Positions 47,688-63,340 of a stretch of DNA of 64,000 nucleotides are shown here, one piece after another. Both the position numbers and the translations under genes were made by a program. The stretch's first letter is position 1, and the number at the start of each line of letters is the position of its first letter. Origin of the DNA: Mycobacterium sp. HUMS_12744610 (GTDB lineage: Bacteria > Actinomycetota > Actinomycetes > Mycobacteriales > Mycobacteriaceae). The notes below the pieces were generated by a model. That model was given only the letters and a program-made list of their open reading frames with translations. It did no database searches and was not told the origin of the DNA. The stretch covers positions 124,001 through 188,000 of the forward strand of contig NZ_JBGEDP010000001.1 of the NCBI RefSeq assembly GCF_041206865.1, read 5' to 3'.

Positions 47688-49653
47688 CCCCCAGCCCGGC
47701 GCCGTCGGGGGGATGCGCCGGCGGCCGCCCGTCCGGCGGGTCTTCCGCACGACGTTCCCGTACGACACCGTGGTGCGGGCCAGCCTGTGGACCAGCGTGG
47801 CGGTGGTCTGCGCCCTGTTCGCGTGGGGGGCCTGGCAGCGGCGCTGGATCGCCGACGACGGGCTGATCGTGCTGCGCACCGTGCGCAACCTGCTGGCCGG
47901 CAACGGGCCGGTGTTCAACGAGGGCGAACGGGTGGAGGCCAATACCTCCACGGCGTGGACCTACCTGTTGTATGTGGGCAGCTGGGTCGGCGGGCCGCTG
48001 CGCATGGAGTACGTCGCGCTGGCGTTCGCGCTCGGGCTGTCGGTGCTGGGCGTGGCCCTGCTGATGCTGGGCACCGGCCGGTTGTACGCGCCCAGCCTGC
48101 GGGGCCGAAAGGCCGTGATCCTGCCCGCCGGGGCGCTTGTCTACATCGCGCTGCCCCCGGCGCGCGACTTCGCCACCTCGGGTCTCGAGAGCGGGCTGAC
48201 GCTGGCCTACCTGGGCTTGCTGTGGTGGATGATGGTGCGCTGGGGCCAGTCGGTGCGCAACCGTCCGGAATCCCCGTTCTTCGTCGGTGCGCTGGCCTTC
48301 GTCGCCGGGTTCAGCGTCCTGGTCCGGCCCGAGCTGGCGTTGATGGGGCTGCTGGCGCTGACGATGATGCTGATCGCGGCCCGAACCTGGGCCCGGCGCG
48401 GCCTGATCGTGGCGGCCGGGGGGCTGCTGCCGGTCGCCTACCAGGTCTTCCGGATGGGTTACTACGGCCTGCTGGTGCCTGGCACCGCGCTGGCCAAGGA
48501 CGCGGCCGGCGACAAGTGGTCCCAGGGCATGACCTACCTGGCCAACTTCGACGCGCCGTATGCGGTGTGGGTGCCGGTGGTCCTGCTGGTGCCGCTGGGC
48601 ATCCTGCTGGCGGCGGCACGTCGCCGGCCGTCGTTTCTTCGCCCGATGCTGGCGCCCCGCTACGGACGGCTGGCTCGCGCCGTGCAGAGCCCGCCCGCGG
48701 TGGTTGCCTTCGTGCTGGTCAGCGGCTCGTTGCAGGCGCTGTACTGGATCCGGCAGGGTGGTGACTTCATGCACGGGCGGGTGCTGCTGGCGCCGCTGGC
48801 CTGCCTGCTCGCTCCCGTCTCGGTGATCCCGCTGCCGATCCCCGACGGGCAGGACTACTCGCGCGAGACGGGCTACTGGGTGGCCGGTGCGGCCGGCGCG
48901 CTCTGGCTGGGGGTGGCCGGCTGGTCGCTGTGGGCGGCGAACTCGCCCGGGATGGGCGACGACGCCACCCGGGTCACCTTCTCCGGCATCGTCGACGAGC
49001 GCCGCTTCTACGCGCAGGCCACCGGCCACGCCCACCCGACGACCGCCGCCGATTACCTGGACTACCCGCGGATGGCCGCGGTGCTCTCGGCGCTCGACAA
49101 CACCCCGGACGGGGCGTTGCTGCTGCCGTCCGGTAACTACATCCAGTGGGACACCGTGCCGATGGCCCGGCCGGCTCCGGGAGGGCCCGCCGATGGCGCG
49201 GCCCCGCAAAAACCGCAGCACGCCGTGTTCTTCACCAACCTCGGCATGGTCGGCATGAACGTCGGGCTCGACGTGAGGGTGCTCGACCAGATCGGTCTGG
49301 CAAACCCGCTCGCCCAGCACACACAGCGGCTGCAGCACGGTCGCATCGGCCACGACAAGAACCTCTTCCCGGACTGGGTGATCGCCGACGGCCCCTGGGT
49401 GAAGGTCTATCCCGGGATCCCGGGCTACCTCGACCAGCAGTGGGTGGCCGAGGCCGAGGCGGCCCTGCGCTGCCCCGAGACCCAGTCGGTGCTGGGGTCG
49501 ATACGCGCCCCGATGACGCTGCACCGCTTCGCCTCCAACGTTGTGCACTCCTTCGAGTTCACCCGCTACCAGATCGATCGGGTGCCGCGCTACGAGCTCG
49601 CCCGCTGCGGGCTCCCGGTGCCCGAGGAGACACCGCCACCGCCGCGCGAGTGA
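47674..49653 (+). CDS. aftB: Terminal beta-1,2-arabinofuranosyltransferase AftB
   Basis: About 659 residues from a TTG at 47674; an ATG at 47713 would be 13 codons shorter. GT-C fold with about 10 membrane helices and the catalytic loop WQRRWIADDGLIVLRTVRNLL (DD motif) near the start, followed by EANTSTAWTYLLY. The C-terminal 240 residues are extracytoplasmic. It adds the terminal beta-1,2 arabinofuranose of arabinan, the mycolate attachment site. It overlaps ubiA by 14 bases. A gap of 367 bp follows before fbpA. Confidence 0.93.
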   Translation: MPSADPQPGAVGGMRRRPPVRRVFRTTFPYDTVVRASLWTSVAVVCALFAWGAWQRRWIADDGLIVLRTVRNLLAGNGPVFNEGERVEANTSTAWTYLLYVGSWVGGPLRMEYVALAFALGLSVLGVALLMLGTGRLYAPSLRGRKAVILPAGALVYIALPPARDFATSGLESGLTLAYLGLLWWMMVRWGQSVRNRPESPFFVGALAFVAGFSVLVRPELALMGLLALTMMLIAARTWARRGLIVAAGGLLPVAYQVFRMGYYGLLVPGTALAKDAAGDKWSQGMTYLANFDAPYAVWVPVVLLVPLGILLAAARRRPSFLRPMLAPRYGRLARAVQSPPAVVAFVLVSGSLQALYWIRQGGDFMHGRVLLAPLACLLAPVSVIPLPIPDGQDYSRETGYWVAGAAGALWLGVAGWSLWAANSPGMGDDATRVTFSGIVDERRFYAQATGHAHPTTAADYLDYPRMAAVLSALDNTPDGALLLPSGNYIQWDTVPMARPAPGGPADGAAPQKPQHAVFFTNLGMVGMNVGLDVRVLDQIGLANPLAQHTQRLQHGRIGHDKNLFPDWVIADGPWVKVYPGIPGYLDQQWVAEAEAALRCPETQSVLGSIRAPMTLHRFASNVVHSFEFTRYQIDRVPRYELARCGLPVPEETPPPPRE

Positions 49654-51076
<1,423 letters not shown>

Positions 51077-51090
51077 CACACAGCAACGCC

Positions 51091-51128
51091 ATCGGTGGCG
51101 GGGACCCTGCGGGGTCCCCGCCACCGAT
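51091..51128 (+). terminator. Terminator of fbpA
   Basis: A perfect 17-bp inverted repeat (ATCGGTGGCGGGGACCC at 51091-51107, complement at 51112-51128, 4-base loop) starts 14 bp past the fbpA stop and is followed by CGTTT. It should separate fbpA transcription from mpt51. Confidence 0.85.
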
Positions 51129-51224
51129 CGTTTCCGGCGGTGTGACCTGTTTCACCACCCTCGGTTCCGGTCGGGCCGCGACCTGGCTAATGTGCAGACA
51201 GCGACGAGACGATGGAGGGTGGCC

Positions 51225-52130
51225 ATGAGGGTCGTACGGGGTCTGCTGCGGCTGGTGTGCGTCGCCGCGCTGGCTGTGGGACTGAGCGGTGTGGTGGCGG
51301 TGGGCGGCTCGCCCGGAAAGGCCGGCGCCGCCGGCTACGAGAGCCTGATGGTTCCTTCGGCGGCGATGGGCCGCGACATCCCGGTGGCCTTCCTCAAAGG
51401 CGGCCCGCACGCGGTCTACCTGCTCGATGCCTTCGACGCCGGGCCGGACGTCAGCAACTGGGTCACCGCAGGCAACGCGATGAACACGCTGGCCGGCAAG
51501 GGCATCTCGGTGGTCGCGCCGGCCGGCGGCGCCTACAGCATGTACACCAACTGGGAACAGGACGGCAGCAAGCAGTGGGACACGTTCCTGTCCAGCGAGC
51601 TGCCGGATTGGCTGGCCGCCAACCGGGGGCTGGCGCCCGGCGGTCATGCCGCCGTGGGCGCCGCGCAGGGCGGCTACGGCGCGATGGCGCTGGCCGCCTT
51701 CCACCCCGACCGCTTCGGCTTCGCCGGCTCGCTGTCGGGCTTCGTGTACCCGTCGAGCACCAACTACAACGGTGCGATCCTGGCGGGCCTGCAGCAATTC
51801 GGCGGCGTCGACGGCAACGGGATGTGGGGCGCCCCGCAGCTGGGCCGCTGGAAGTGGCACGACCCGACGGTGCATTCGGCACTGCTGGCGCAGAACAACA
51901 CCCGGGTGTGGGTGTACAGCCCGACCAATGACGGGGCCAGCGATCCCGCGGCGGTGATCGGCCAGGCGGCCGTGGCGATGGGCGGCTCCCGCGAGTTCTA
52001 CCAGATGTACCGCAGCAACGGCGGGCACAACGGGCACTTCGACTTCCCCGGCGGCGGCGACAACGGCTGGGGCTCGTGGTCGGGCCAACTCGGGGCGATG
52101 TCGGGCGACATCGTCGGCGCCATTCGCTGA
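51225..52130 (+). CDS. fbpD: MPT51 (FbpD), catalytically altered antigen 85 relative
   Basis: 301 residues with a signal peptide ([26 protein letters not shown]), then [20 protein letters not shown]. The nucleophile elbow reads VGAAQGGYG, Ala in place of Ser, so it cannot act as a mycolyltransferase; it is thought to be an adhesin or fibronectin/carbohydrate-binding protein. [10 protein letters not shown] near the C-terminus keeps the His. The ATG at 51225 follows GGAGGG. Confidence 0.94.
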   Translation: MRVVRGLLRLVCVAALAVGLSGVVAVGGSPGKAGAAGYESLMVPSAAMGRDIPVAFLKGGPHAVYLLDAFDAGPDVSNWVTAGNAMNTLAGKGISVVAPAGGAYSMYTNWEQDGSKQWDTFLSSELPDWLAANRGLAPGGHAAVGAAQGGYGAMALAAFHPDRFGFAGSLSGFVYPSSTNYNGAILAGLQQFGGVDGNGMWGAPQLGRWKWHDPTVHSALLAQNNTRVWVYSPTNDGASDPAAVIGQAAVAMGGSREFYQMYRSNGGHNGHFDFPGGGDNGWGSWSGQLGAMSGDIVGAIR

Positions 52131-52209
52131 GACGGCGAGCCGGTACCGTGTAGAAGGTGCAGCGGGGGGTGAGACCGCGTCGCTGCCGCCTTCCGACTGG
52201 CAGGAGAAC

Positions 52210-53220
52210 ATGGCAACCAACGCGCGGCGCAAGCGCCACCGGATGCTCGCCTGGGCCGCCGCCCTGTCGGTGGCGGGCGTGGTGTTGCTGGTGCTGGTGG
52301 CGGTGGTGGTCCTGCTGCGCAGCTCGCAGTCGCCGCCGACCGCGGTGCCGCCCGGGGTGCTGCCGCCGGCCTCGACGACGACGCACCCCCACAAGCCCCG
52401 CCCGGCCAGCCAGGCCGCCTCGTGCCCCGACGTGGACCTGATCGCGATTCCCGGCACCTGGGAGTCTTCCCCGGATGACGATCCGCTCAACCCCACGCAG
52501 TTCCCGAACGCGTTGCTGCTCAAGGTGACCGGGCCGTTGCGTCAGCAGTTCCCGCCCTCGCGGCTGGAGACCTACACCGTCCCCTACACCGCGCAGTTCA
52601 ACAACCCGCTGAGCGGCGACACGCAGATGTCGTACAACGCCAGCCGGGCCGAGGGCACCCGCGCGACGATCAAGGCGATGACCGACATGAACGCCAAGTG
52701 CCCGTTGACCAGCTACGTGCTGATCGGCTTCTCGCAGGGCGCGGTGATCGGCGGCGACATCGCCAGCGACATCGGCAACGGCCGCGGCCCGGTCGACGAC
52801 GACCTGGTGCTGGGCGTGACGCTGATCGCCGACGGGCGCCGCCAGCCGGGGGTGGGCAACGACGTCGGGCCCAACCCGCCGGGGGAGGGTGCAGAGGTCA
52901 CCCTGCACGAGGTGCCGGTGCTGTCCGGGCTCGGTCTGACCATGACCGGTGCGCGGCCGGGCGGTTTCGGGGCGCTCAACGACAGGACCAACGAGATCTG
53001 CGCCCCGGGCGATCTCATCTGCGCCGCCCCGGACGAGGCCTTCAGCCTCACCAACCTGCCCAACACGCTGAACACGCTGGCCGGCGGCGCCGCGGGACCG
53101 GTGCACGCCCTGTACGCCACCCCGCAGTTCTGGAGCCTGGACGGGGAGCCGGCGACCGAGTGGACGCTCAACTGGGCGCGGGGCCTGATCCAGAACGCGC
53201 CGCATCCCAAACACGGGTGA
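52210..53220 (+). CDS. culp6: Cutinase-like phospholipase/thioesterase Culp6 (Rv3802c-like)
   Basis: 336 residues. One N-terminal membrane helix ([21 protein letters not shown]) anchors an extracytoplasmic cutinase fold with [16 protein letters not shown], the nucleophile elbow [13 protein letters not shown], and catalytic Asp/His in the C-terminal third. Rv3802c is an essential envelope lipase, placed in the mycolate cluster between mpt51 and fadD32. The ATG follows GGAG. Confidence 0.92.
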   Translation: MATNARRKRHRMLAWAAALSVAGVVLLVLVAVVVLLRSSQSPPTAVPPGVLPPASTTTHPHKPRPASQAASCPDVDLIAIPGTWESSPDDDPLNPTQFPNALLLKVTGPLRQQFPPSRLETYTVPYTAQFNNPLSGDTQMSYNASRAEGTRATIKAMTDMNAKCPLTSYVLIGFSQGAVIGGDIASDIGNGRGPVDDDLVLGVTLIADGRRQPGVGNDVGPNPPGEGAEVTLHEVPVLSGLGLTMTGARPGGFGALNDRTNEICAPGDLICAAPDEAFSLTNLPNTLNTLAGGAAGPVHALYATPQFWSLDGEPATEWTLNWARGLIQNAPHPKHG

Positions 53221-53475
53221 GGGGACACAGCCTCAGGTAGAACGGAGCCGACCCCCAACAGCGGTACCTTGTGATTTGGTGTGCCGGGTTCGGACCCTTA
53301 ACATTAAGAGAAAATTAAGAGCAGTTAGAGCGTCAAGAGCATAAGTAGCGTTGTGCTGACCCGCTCGGGTCGGAGCCGATGTGAACCGGAGCCTGCGTCA
53401 TCGCGGGCCGGCCGGGTCGGCCCGTGCGCAGACCACAGGTAAATGTCGACGAGCAGTGTTTGACAGGAGAGCGGT
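53221..53475. promoter_or_regulatory. Leader region of the fadD32-pks13-accD4 operon
   Basis: 255 bp containing the most AT-rich stretch nearby, with a direct repeat ATTAAGAG at 53303-53310 and 53314-53321 (11-bp period, one helical turn), followed by GTTAGAG. Such same-face repeats fit a regulator or promoter site. GGAG lies just before the fadD32 ATG. Confidence 0.5.
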
Positions 53476-55377
<1,902 letters not shown>

Positions 55378-55384
55378 ACCGGAC

Positions 55385-58300
55385 ATGACTGACACAGGAT
55401 CTGAATCGTTGGACAACCCGCCCGCGAACGACAACCTGCCCGCGAAGAAGACCGACATGCGCGCCGACGACGATGCAGAGCGCAGCGATGAGGAGAAGCG
55501 GCGGATGCCGTCCGTCCCGGAGATGCGGGAATGGCTGCGCAACTACGTGGCCAGGTGCACCGGCCAGTCGCCCGACTCGATCGACGAGTCGGTGCCCATG
55601 GTGGAGCTGGGGCTGTCGTCGCGCGATGCCGTGGCGATGGCCGCCGACATCGAGGACATGACCGGTGTCACGCTGTCGGTCGCGGTGGCCTTCCAGCACC
55701 CGACGATCGAGTCGCTGGCCACCCGCATCATCGAGGGCGAGCCCGAGGCGGACACGTCCGCCGACGGCGACGCGGACTGGACGCGCACGGGCCCCGCCGA
55801 GCGCGTCGACATCGCGATCGTGGGACTGTCCACCCGCTTCCCGGGTGACATGGACACCCCCGCCGCGACATGGCAGGCGCTGATGGAGGGCCGCGACGCC
55901 ATCACCGACCTGCCCGAGGGGCGTTGGGAGGAGTTCCTCGCCGAGCCGCGGCTGGCCGAACGGATCGCCAACGCCCAGACCCGCGGCGGCTACCTGAAGG
56001 ACATCAAGGGCTTCGACTCCGAGTTCTTCGCGGTGGCCAAGACAGAAGCCGACAACATCGACCCGCAGCAGCGGATGGCGCTGGAGCTCACGTGGGAGGC
56101 GCTGGAATACGCCCGCATCCCGGCGTCGAGCCTGCGCGGCAAACCCGTCGGCGTGTACATCGGTGTCTCCAACAACGACTACGCCATGATGGCGGTCTCC
56201 GACCCCACCAGCGCGCACCCGTACGCGATCACCGGCACCGCCACCTCGATCATCGCCAACCGGGTGTCCTACTTCTACGACTTCCGTGGGCCGTCGGTGG
56301 CCGTCGACACCGCGTGCTCGAGTTCACTGGTGGCGATTCACCAGGCCGTGCAGGCGCTGCGCAACGGCGAGTGCGACGCCGCGGTGGCCGGCGGGGTCAA
56401 CGCGCTGATCACCCCCGCGGTGACATTGGGATTCGACGAGATCGGCGCGGTCCTCTCGCCGGACGGCCGGATCAAGTCGTTTTCCTCGGACGCCAACGGT
56501 TACATCCGCTCCGAGGGCGCCGGCATGCTGGTGCTCAAGCGCGTCGACGACGCCCGCCGTGACGGCGACCAGATCCTGGCCGTCATCGCCGGCAGCGCGG
56601 TCAACCACGACGGCCGGTCCAACGGCCTGATCGCCCCCAACCAGGACGCGCAGGCCGACGTGCTGCGCCGGGCCTACAAGGACGCCGGCATCGACCCCCG
56701 CAACGTCGACTACATTGAGGCGCACGGTACCGGAACGGTGCTCGGCGACCCGATCGAGGCCGAGGCCCTGGGCCGCGTCGTCGGCAGGGGCCGTCCCGCC
56801 GACCGCCCGGCGCTGCTGGGGGCGTTCAAGTCCAACATCGGCCACCTGGAGTCGGCGGCCGGTGCGGCCAGCATGGCCAAGGTGGTGCTGGCGCTGCAGC
56901 ACGACAAGCTGCCGCCATCCATCAACTTCGCCGGTCCCAGCCCGTACATCGACTGGGACGCGGTGCACCTGAAGGTGGTCGACCAGCCCACCGACTGGCC
57001 GCGCTACGGCGGGTACGCGCTGGCCGGCGTCTCCAGCTTCGGCTTCGGCGGGGCCAACGCGCACGTGGTGGTGCGCGAGGTGCTGCCCCGGGACGTGGTG
57101 GAGCGCGAACCCGAGCCCGCCCCGCCGCCCGAGGTGGGGGCCGAGGCCGAGGCGCCCGCCATGGAGAGTCACTCGCTGCGGTTCGACGAGTTCGGCGAGA
57201 TCATCCCCGACACGGCGGCGACCGGGGAGGAAGAGCGCGAACTGCCGGGCCTCACCGAGGAGGCCCTGCGGCTCAGGGAAATCGCGCTGGAGGAGCTCGC
57301 CGCTCAGGAGGCCGCGGAACCGACCAAGCCCCTGATTCCGCTGGCGGTGTCGGCGTTCCTGACGTCGCGCAAGAAGGCCGCCGCCGCCGAACTGGCCGAC
57401 TGGATGGAAAGCCCCGAGGGGCAGGCGTCGTCGCTGGAGGCGATCGGCCGGTCGCTGTCGCGGCGCAACCACGGCCGCTCGCGCGCGGTGGTGCTGGCCC
57501 ACGACCACGAGGAGGCCGTCAAGGGCCTGCGCGCGGTCGCCGAGGGCAAGCAGCGCCCGGGTGTGTTCAGCGTCGACGGGCCGGTGACCAGCGGCCCGGT
57601 GTGGGCCATGGCCGGATTCGGCGCGCAGCACCGCAAGATGGGCAAGAACCTGTACCTGCGCAACGAGGTCTTCGCCGAGTGGATCGAGAAGGTCGACGCG
57701 CTCATCCAGGACGAGCGGGGCTACTCGGTGCTCGAGCTCATCCTCGACGACTCCCACGAATACGGCATCGAGACTTCCAACGTCGTCATCTTCGCGATCC
57801 AGATCGCGCTGGGCGAGTTGCTCAAGCACCACGGCGCGAAACCCGCCGCGGTGATCGGCCAGTCGCTGGGCGAGCCCGCGTCGGCCTACTTCTCCGGTGG
57901 GCTGTCGCTGGCCGACGCCACCCGGGTGATCTGCTCGCGTTCGCACCTGATGGGCGAGGGCGAGGCGATGTTGTTCGGCGAGTACATCCGGTTCATGGCG
58001 CTCGTCGAGTACTCCGCTGACGAACTCAAGACGGTGTTCGCCGACTACCCCGGCCTCGAGGTGTGCGTCTACGCCGCGCCCAGCCAGACCGTCATCGGCG
58101 GCCCGCCCGAGCAGATCGACGCGATCGTCGCCCGGGCCGAGTCGGAGGGCCGCTTCGCCCGCAAGCTGCAGACCAAGGGCGCCGGCCACACCTCGCAGAT
58201 GGATCCGCTGCTCGGCGAGTTTTCAGCGGAACTGCAGGGCATCACCCCCCTGAGTCCCACCACCGGGATCTTCTCGACGGTGCACGAGGGCAGCTACGTC

Positions 58301-60781
58301 AAGCCCGGCGCCGAGCCGATCCACGATGTCGCGTACTGGGTCAAGGGCATGCGGCATTCCGTCTACTTCACCCACGGCGTCCGCAACGCCGTCGACAGCG
58401 GCTACACCACCTTCCTGGAACTGGCGCCCAACCCGGTGGCGCTGATGCAGATCGGCCTGACCACGGCCGCCGCGGGTCTGCCCGACGCCCAGCTGATCGC
58501 GACACTGGCCAAAAAGCAGGACGACGTCGAGTCGATGATCTCGGCCATGGCCCAGCTCTACGTCTACGGCCACGACCTCGACATCTGGACGCTGTTCACG
58601 CGGCATTCCGCCGCGCGCTTCGACCCGCAGGACTACGCGAACATCCCGCCGACCCGGTTCAAGCGCAAGGACCACTGGCTGGACGTGTCCTTCTCCGCGG
58701 GCAGCAGCTCGGTGATCCTGCCGGGCGCCCACGTCGCGCTGCCGGACGGGCGCCACGTGTGGGAGTACACGCCCCGGATCTTCACGGGCCTGGAGGCGAC
58801 CGACCTGCAGGCGTTGGTGAAAGCCGCCGCCGCCGAGGTGCTTTCAGACGCCCAGCTGACGGCTGCCGAGCAGCGGGCGGTGCCCGGGCAGGGCTCGGTG
58901 CTGGTGACGACGCTGACCCGCCACCCCGGCGGCGCCTCGGTTCAGGTGCACGCCCGCGTCGGCGAGTCCTTCACGCTGGTCTACGACGCCCTGGTGACGC
59001 GGGGCGGCGCCCAGTCGGTGCTGCCGGCCGCGGTCGGCGCGGGCACGGGGATCGCGTCGGAACTCCCGGCGGCCCCTGCCGCCGCGCCGAAGGCCCCCGT
59101 CGAGGACCTGGAAGCGGAAACCACCAAGGACAGCCTGACCAACCGCTACCTGCCGTCCGACACGGTCAAGTGGTCGCCGGACTCCGGTGAGACCGTCGGG
59201 GAGCGGCTGGGCATGATCGTCGGCGTGGCGATGGGCTACGAGCCCGAGGACCTGCCGTGGGAGGTGCCGCTGGTCGAGCTGGGCCTGGACTCGCTGATGG
59301 CGGTGCGCATCAAGAACCGCGTCGAATACGACTTCGACCTGCCGCCGATCCAGCTGACGGCCGTGCGCGACGCCAACCTTTACAACATCGAGCAGCTGAT
59401 CCAGTACGCGGTCGAGCACCGCGACGAGGTCTCGCAGCTGGCCGAGCACCAGAAGACGCAGACGCCCGAGGAGATCGCCAGGGAGCAGGCGCAGCTGCTC
59501 AGCGGGGCGACACCCGCCACGGTCGCGGTGCCCGCGCCCGACCCGCAGGCCGAGCCCGAGACGCAGCCGGAGTCCGACGTGGCCGTCCCGCCGCCGCCGA
59601 CCGACCCGTCGGGGCCCGCGACCAACGGCGCCGCGCAGCCGGACCTGAAGGGGGCGGCCGCGGCGCTCAGCCAGCAGGCGGTGGCCAAGGCGCTCAACTC
59701 CGACGTGCCGCCGCGCGACGCGGCCGAGCGGGTCACGTTCGCCACCTGGGCGATCGTGACGGGCAAGTCCCCGGGCGGCATCTTCAACCCGCTGCCCAAG
59801 CTGGACGGCGACGCCGCCGCCAAGATGGCGCAACGGCTCTCCGAGCGCGCCGACGGCCCGATCAGCGCCGAGGACGTGCTGGCGGCGGAGACCATCGAGG
59901 CGCTGGCCGAGAAGGTGCGCGGCCACCTCGAGGCCGGTGAACTCGACGGGTTCATCCGCACGATCAGGGCGCCGCAGAACGATTCGCAGGTACCGGTGTT
60001 CGTGTTTCACCCGGCCGGCGGCTCGACCGTGGTTTACGAGCCGCTGCTCAACCGGCTGCCGGCGGACACGCCGATGTACGGCTGCGAGCGGGTCGAGGGC
60101 ACCGTGCAGGAGCGGGCCGCCCAGTACGTTCCCAAACTGCTGGAACTCAACGGCGACAAGCCGTTCGTGCTGGCCGGCTGGTCGCTGGGGGGTGCCCTGG
60201 CCTATGCCTGCGCGATCGGGCTCAAGCGGGTGGGCGCCAACGTGGCGTTCGTCGGCATGATCGACACCGTGCGGGCCGGCGAGGAGATCCCGCAGACCCG
60301 CGAGGAGACCCGCAAGCGCTGGGACCGGTACGCGAGGTTCGCCGAGCGCACCTTCAACGTCGAGATCCCCGCGATCCCGTACGAGCAGCTCGAGGAGCTC
60401 GACGACGAGGGCCAGGTCAAGTTCGTGCTGGAGATCGTCCAGCAGAGCGGCGTGCAGGTCCCCGGCGGCATCATCGAGCACCAGCGCACGTCCTACCTGG
60501 ACAACCGGGCGTTGGAGACCGTCCAGATCGAACCCTATGACGGCCATGTCACCCTCTACATGGCGGATCGCTACCATGACGACGTCATCGAGTTCGAACC
60601 GCGCTACGCCACCCGCAAGCCGGACGGCGGCTGGGGTGAGTACGTGTCCGACCTCGAGGTGGTGCGCATCGGTGGCGAGCACATCCAGGCCATCGACGAG
60701 CCCTTCATCGCCAAGGTGGGTGCGCACATGAGCGAGGCCTTGCAGAGCATCGAGCGCCAGACGAGTGAGGTGGGCAAGTAG
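55385..60781 (+). CDS. pks13: Mycolate condensing polyketide synthase Pks13
   Basis: 1798 residues with the Pks13 order ACP-KS-AT-ACP-TE. The N-terminal ACP has the phosphopantetheine Ser at 79 (LGLSS). KS has Cys 311 (DTACSSS), His 447 (EAHGTGT) and His 487 (NIGHLES). AT Ser is 827 (GQSLGE), the C-terminal ACP Ser is 1303 (LGLDSL), and TE Ser is 1600 (GWSLGG). It joins the meromycoloyl and carboxyacyl chains and transfers the product to trehalose. A Pro/Glu/Thr-rich linker lies between the second ACP and TE. It begins 7 bp after fadD32, and its stop overlaps accD4. Confidence 0.97.
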   Translation: MTDTGSESLDNPPANDNLPAKKTDMRADDDAERSDEEKRRMPSVPEMREWLRNYVARCTGQSPDSIDESVPMVELGLSSRDAVAMAADIEDMTGVTLSVAVAFQHPTIESLATRIIEGEPEADTSADGDADWTRTGPAERVDIAIVGLSTRFPGDMDTPAATWQALMEGRDAITDLPEGRWEEFLAEPRLAERIANAQTRGGYLKDIKGFDSEFFAVAKTEADNIDPQQRMALELTWEALEYARIPASSLRGKPVGVYIGVSNNDYAMMAVSDPTSAHPYAITGTATSIIANRVSYFYDFRGPSVAVDTACSSSLVAIHQAVQALRNGECDAAVAGGVNALITPAVTLGFDEIGAVLSPDGRIKSFSSDANGYIRSEGAGMLVLKRVDDARRDGDQILAVIAGSAVNHDGRSNGLIAPNQDAQADVLRRAYKDAGIDPRNVDYIEAHGTGTVLGDPIEAEALGRVVGRGRPADRPALLGAFKSNIGHLESAAGAASMAKVVLALQHDKLPPSINFAGPSPYIDWDAVHLKVVDQPTDWPRYGGYALAGVSSFGFGGANAHVVVREVLPRDVVEREPEPAPPPEVGAEAEAPAMESHSLRFDEFGEIIPDTAATGEEERELPGLTEEALRLREIALEELAAQEAAEPTKPLIPLAVSAFLTSRKKAAAAELADWMESPEGQASSLEAIGRSLSRRNHGRSRAVVLAHDHEEAVKGLRAVAEGKQRPGVFSVDGPVTSGPVWAMAGFGAQHRKMGKNLYLRNEVFAEWIEKVDALIQDERGYSVLELILDDSHEYGIETSNVVIFAIQIALGELLKHHGAKPAAVIGQSLGEPASAYFSGGLSLADATRVICSRSHLMGEGEAMLFGEYIRFMALVEYSADELKTVFADYPGLEVCVYAAPSQTVIGGPPEQIDAIVARAESEGRFARKLQTKGAGHTSQMDPLLGEFSAELQGITPLSPTTGIFSTVHEGSYVKPGAEPIHDVAYWVKGMRHSVYFTHGVRNAVDSGYTTFLELAPNPVALMQIGLTTAAAGLPDAQLIATLAKKQDDVESMISAMAQLYVYGHDLDIWTLFTRHSAARFDPQDYANIPPTRFKRKDHWLDVSFSAGSSSVILPGAHVALPDGRHVWEYTPRIFTGLEATDLQALVKAAAAEVLSDAQLTAAEQRAVPGQGSVLVTTLTRHPGGASVQVHARVGESFTLVYDALVTRGGAQSVLPAAVGAGTGIASELPAAPAAAPKAPVEDLEAETTKDSLTNRYLPSDTVKWSPDSGETVGERLGMIVGVAMGYEPEDLPWEVPLVELGLDSLMAVRIKNRVEYDFDLPPIQLTAVRDANLYNIEQLIQYAVEHRDEVSQLAEHQKTQTPEEIAREQAQLLSGATPATVAVPAPDPQAEPETQPESDVAVPPPPTDPSGPATNGAAQPDLKGAAAALSQQAVAKALNSDVPPRDAAERVTFATWAIVTGKSPGGIFNPLPKLDGDAAAKMAQRLSERADGPISAEDVLAAETIEALAEKVRGHLEAGELDGFIRTIRAPQNDSQVPVFVFHPAGGSTVVYEPLLNRLPADTPMYGCERVEGTVQERAAQYVPKLLELNGDKPFVLAGWSLGGALAYACAIGLKRVGANVAFVGMIDTVRAGEEIPQTREETRKRWDRYARFAERTFNVEIPAIPYEQLEELDDEGQVKFVLEIVQQSGVQVPGGIIEHQRTSYLDNRALETVQIEPYDGHVTLYMADRYHDDVIEFEPRYATRKPDGGWGEYVSDLEVVRIGGEHIQAIDEPFIAKVGAHMSEALQSIERQTSEVGK

Positions 60782-62355
60782 TGACGGAGATGGCTCCAGC
60801 GCCCGTTCAGCACAGCACGGCCGAGAAGCTGGCCGAGTTGCACGCCCGCCTGGAGCAGGCCAAGGAGCCCGGCGGTGAGAAGGCCGCGGCGAAGCGCGAC
60901 AAGAAGGGCATTCCCAGTGCCCGCGCGCGCATCCACGCGCTGGTCGATCCCGGCACCTTCCTGGAGATCGGCGCGCTGGCCCGCACCCCCAACGACCCCA
61001 ACGCCCTCTACGGGGACGGCGTGGTCACCGGCCACGCCATGATCGACGGCCGGCCGGTGGGGGTGTTCTCCCACGACCAGACGGTGTTCCAGGGCTCGGT
61101 CGGGGAGATGTTCGGCCGCAAGGTCGCCCGGCTGATGGAGTGGTGCGCGATGGCCGGCTGCCCGATCGTCGGCATCAACGACTCCGCCGGTGCCCGCATC
61201 CAGGACACGGCCACCTCGCTGGCCTGGTACGCCGAGCTGGGCCGCCGCCACGAGCTGTTGTCCGGGCTGGTGCCGCAGATCTCGATCATCCTGGGCAAAT
61301 GCGCCGGGGGAGCGGTGTATTCGCCGATCCAGACCGACCTGGTGGTGGCGGTGCGCGACCAGGGCTACATGTTCGTCACCGGCCCCGACGTCATCAAGGA
61401 CGTGACGGGCGAGGACGTCACGCTCGACGAACTGGGCGGCGCGGACTACCAGGCCCGCTACGGCAACATCCACCAGGTGGTGGAGTCGGAGGCCGCGGCG
61501 TTCCAGTACGTGCGCGACTTCCTGTCCTTCCTGCCGTCCAACGCCTACGACAAGGCGCCGGTGGTGAACCCCGGCCTGGAGCCGGAGATCACCGCGAGCG
61601 ACCTCGAGCTCGACTCGATCGTGCCGGACTCGGACAACACGGCCTACGACATGCACGAGATCCTGCTGCGGATCTTCGACGACGGCGACTTCCTCGACGT
61701 CGCCGCGCAGGCCGGGCAGGCGATGATCACGGGCTACGCGCGGGTCGACGGCCGCACCGTCGGTGTCGTCGCCAACCAGCCGATGCACATGTCCGGGGCG
61801 ATCGACAACGAGGCCTCCGACAAGGCCGCGCGGTTCGTCCGGTTCTGCGACGCCTTCGACATCCCGCTGGTGTTCGTCGTGGACACCCCCGGCTTCCTGC
61901 CCGGGGTGGAGCAGGAGAAGAACGGGATCATCAAGCGCGGCGGGCGGTTCCTGTACGCGGTGGTCGAGGCCGACGTGCCCAAGGTGACGATCACGATCCG
62001 CAAGTCCTACGGCGGCGCGTACGCGGTGATGGGGTCGCGGCAGCTGACCGCCGACTTCAACTTCGCGTGGCCGACCGCGCGCATCGCGGTGATCGGGGCC
62101 GACGGTGCCGCGCAGTTGCTGATGAAGCGGTTCCCGGACCCGACCACGCCCGAGGCGCAGCAGATCAAGAAGGACTTCATCGAGGGCTACAACCTGAACA
62201 TGGCGATCCCCTGGATCGCCGCCGAGCGGGGCTTCATCGACGCGGTCGTCGACCCCCACGACACGCGGCTGCTCATCCGCAAGTCCATGCACCTGCTGCG
62301 GGACAAGCAGCTGTGGTGGCGCACCGCGCGCAAGCACGGCCTGATCCCGGTCTAG
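60781..62355 (+). CDS. accD4: Acyl-CoA carboxylase beta subunit AccD4
   Basis: 524-residue carboxyltransferase subunit. Conserved pieces are [59 protein letters not shown] and [17 protein letters not shown]. With AccA3 and AccD5/AccE it makes the alpha-carboxylated C24-26 acyl-CoA used by Pks13. GTG start shares one base with the pks13 stop (TAGTG). It converges on the MmyB-like regulator with a 5-bp gap. Confidence 0.96.
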   Translation: MTEMAPAPVQHSTAEKLAELHARLEQAKEPGGEKAAAKRDKKGIPSARARIHALVDPGTFLEIGALARTPNDPNALYGDGVVTGHAMIDGRPVGVFSHDQTVFQGSVGEMFGRKVARLMEWCAMAGCPIVGINDSAGARIQDTATSLAWYAELGRRHELLSGLVPQISIILGKCAGGAVYSPIQTDLVVAVRDQGYMFVTGPDVIKDVTGEDVTLDELGGADYQARYGNIHQVVESEAAAFQYVRDFLSFLPSNAYDKAPVVNPGLEPEITASDLELDSIVPDSDNTAYDMHEILLRIFDDGDFLDVAAQAGQAMITGYARVDGRTVGVVANQPMHMSGAIDNEASDKAARFVRFCDAFDIPLVFVVDTPGFLPGVEQEKNGIIKRGGRFLYAVVEADVPKVTITIRKSYGGAYAVMGSRQLTADFNFAWPTARIAVIGADGAAQLLMKRFPDPTTPEAQQIKKDFIEGYNLNMAIPWIAAERGFIDAVVDPHDTRLLIRKSMHLLRDKQLWWRTARKHGLIPV

Positions 62356-62360
62356 TCAGT

Positions 62361-63227
62361 TCACGCGCGCGGCGCCGGCGCCGCGTCGGACAGCGACTGC
62401 GTGCCCAGCACGATCGCCAGGGCGAGGCGCTCGGCGTCCGCGGTGCCGGGTTCGGCGGTGTAGATCATGATGCGGATGTCGTCGGCCGCGACGACCAGCG
62501 TGTCGCAGTGCAGCGTGATGCGCCCGACGCCGGGGTGGTCGACGACCTTGTGCCGGCCGAAGTCCTGCTGCGGCACCGGGGCGCCGGACTCCCAGAGCTC
62601 GGCGAAGCGCGGGCTTGCCGCGGCCAAGTCGCGGATCAGTTGCTTGAGTCGCTGATCGGCCGGATACCGCGCCGCGGTCAACCGCAGGTCGGCGACCAGT
62701 CCGGCCTCGAATTCGGCGCGCTGAGCGGGGGTGTGCACGGTGCGGGTTCCGGGCCCGACGAGGTTGCGCCACACGCTGTTTCGCTCGTTGCCCCGCCACG
62801 TGGTGGTCGGCCCCATCAGTGCGTCGTACGGCGCATTGGCCAGCAGCAGCGTCCAGGTGGCATCGAAGACCGCGACGGGGGTGTGGGCGAGGCGGTCGAG
62901 GATGCGTTGCACGCTCGGCGTCACGTGGGCGGACACCACGCCGAGTCCGGGGGCGGCATGTCCGGCCAGCCGGAAGAGCAGTTCGCGCTCGCCGTCGGAG
63001 ACCCGTAACGCGCGCGCCAGCGCCTCCACGACCTGGGCCGACGGGGCGGTGGCCCGGCCCTGCTCGAGCCTGTTCAGGTAATCCACCGAGATTCCGGCCA
63101 GCCCCGCCAGCTCCTCGCGGCGCAGCCCCGCCGCGCGCCGGCGTCCGCCGACCGGGACACCGACCGCCGCCGGCGGCACCCGGTCGCGCCAGCGCCGCAC
63201 CGTCCGGCCGAACTCCCCTGACGCCAT
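62361..63227 (-). CDS. XRE-type regulator with MmyB-like ligand domain
   Basis: 288 residues. The N-terminal helix-turn-helix (RRAAGLRREELAGLAGISVDYLNRLEQGRA) is followed by a C-terminal PAS-like, MmyB-type domain (FDATWTLLLANAPYDALMG, SVWRNLV, HHPGVGRI-like KVVDHPGVGRITLHCDTL). Such regulators commonly sit divergent from a short-chain dehydrogenase that they control, as here. The ATG at 63227 gives a normal length; the frame is open to 63359 but overlaps the divergent gene. Confidence 0.9.
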   Translation of the reverse strand: MASGEFGRTVRRWRDRVPPAAVGVPVGGRRRAAGLRREELAGLAGISVDYLNRLEQGRATAPSAQVVEALARALRVSDGERELLFRLAGHAAPGLGVVSAHVTPSVQRILDRLAHTPVAVFDATWTLLLANAPYDALMGPTTTWRGNERNSVWRNLVGPGTRTVHTPAQRAEFEAGLVADLRLTAARYPADQRLKQLIRDLAAASPRFAELWESGAPVPQQDFGRHKVVDHPGVGRITLHCDTLVVAADDIRIMIYTAEPGTADAERLALAIVLGTQSLSDAAPAPRA

Positions 63228-63340
63228 TCCTTCACTGTGCGCGACGCGCGCGGCGAGCGAAAGCTCTTGTCCTGGCCCTGGCAGTCCTACGACAACGCGA
63301 CGACTGTCTGGCCATCGGAAACCGGCCCAGACTTGCAGCC

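Noticed and set aside
56324..60727. Long minus-strand frames opposite pks13
   Set aside because: Shadow frames; pks13 domains with all catalytic residues occupy the plus strand.
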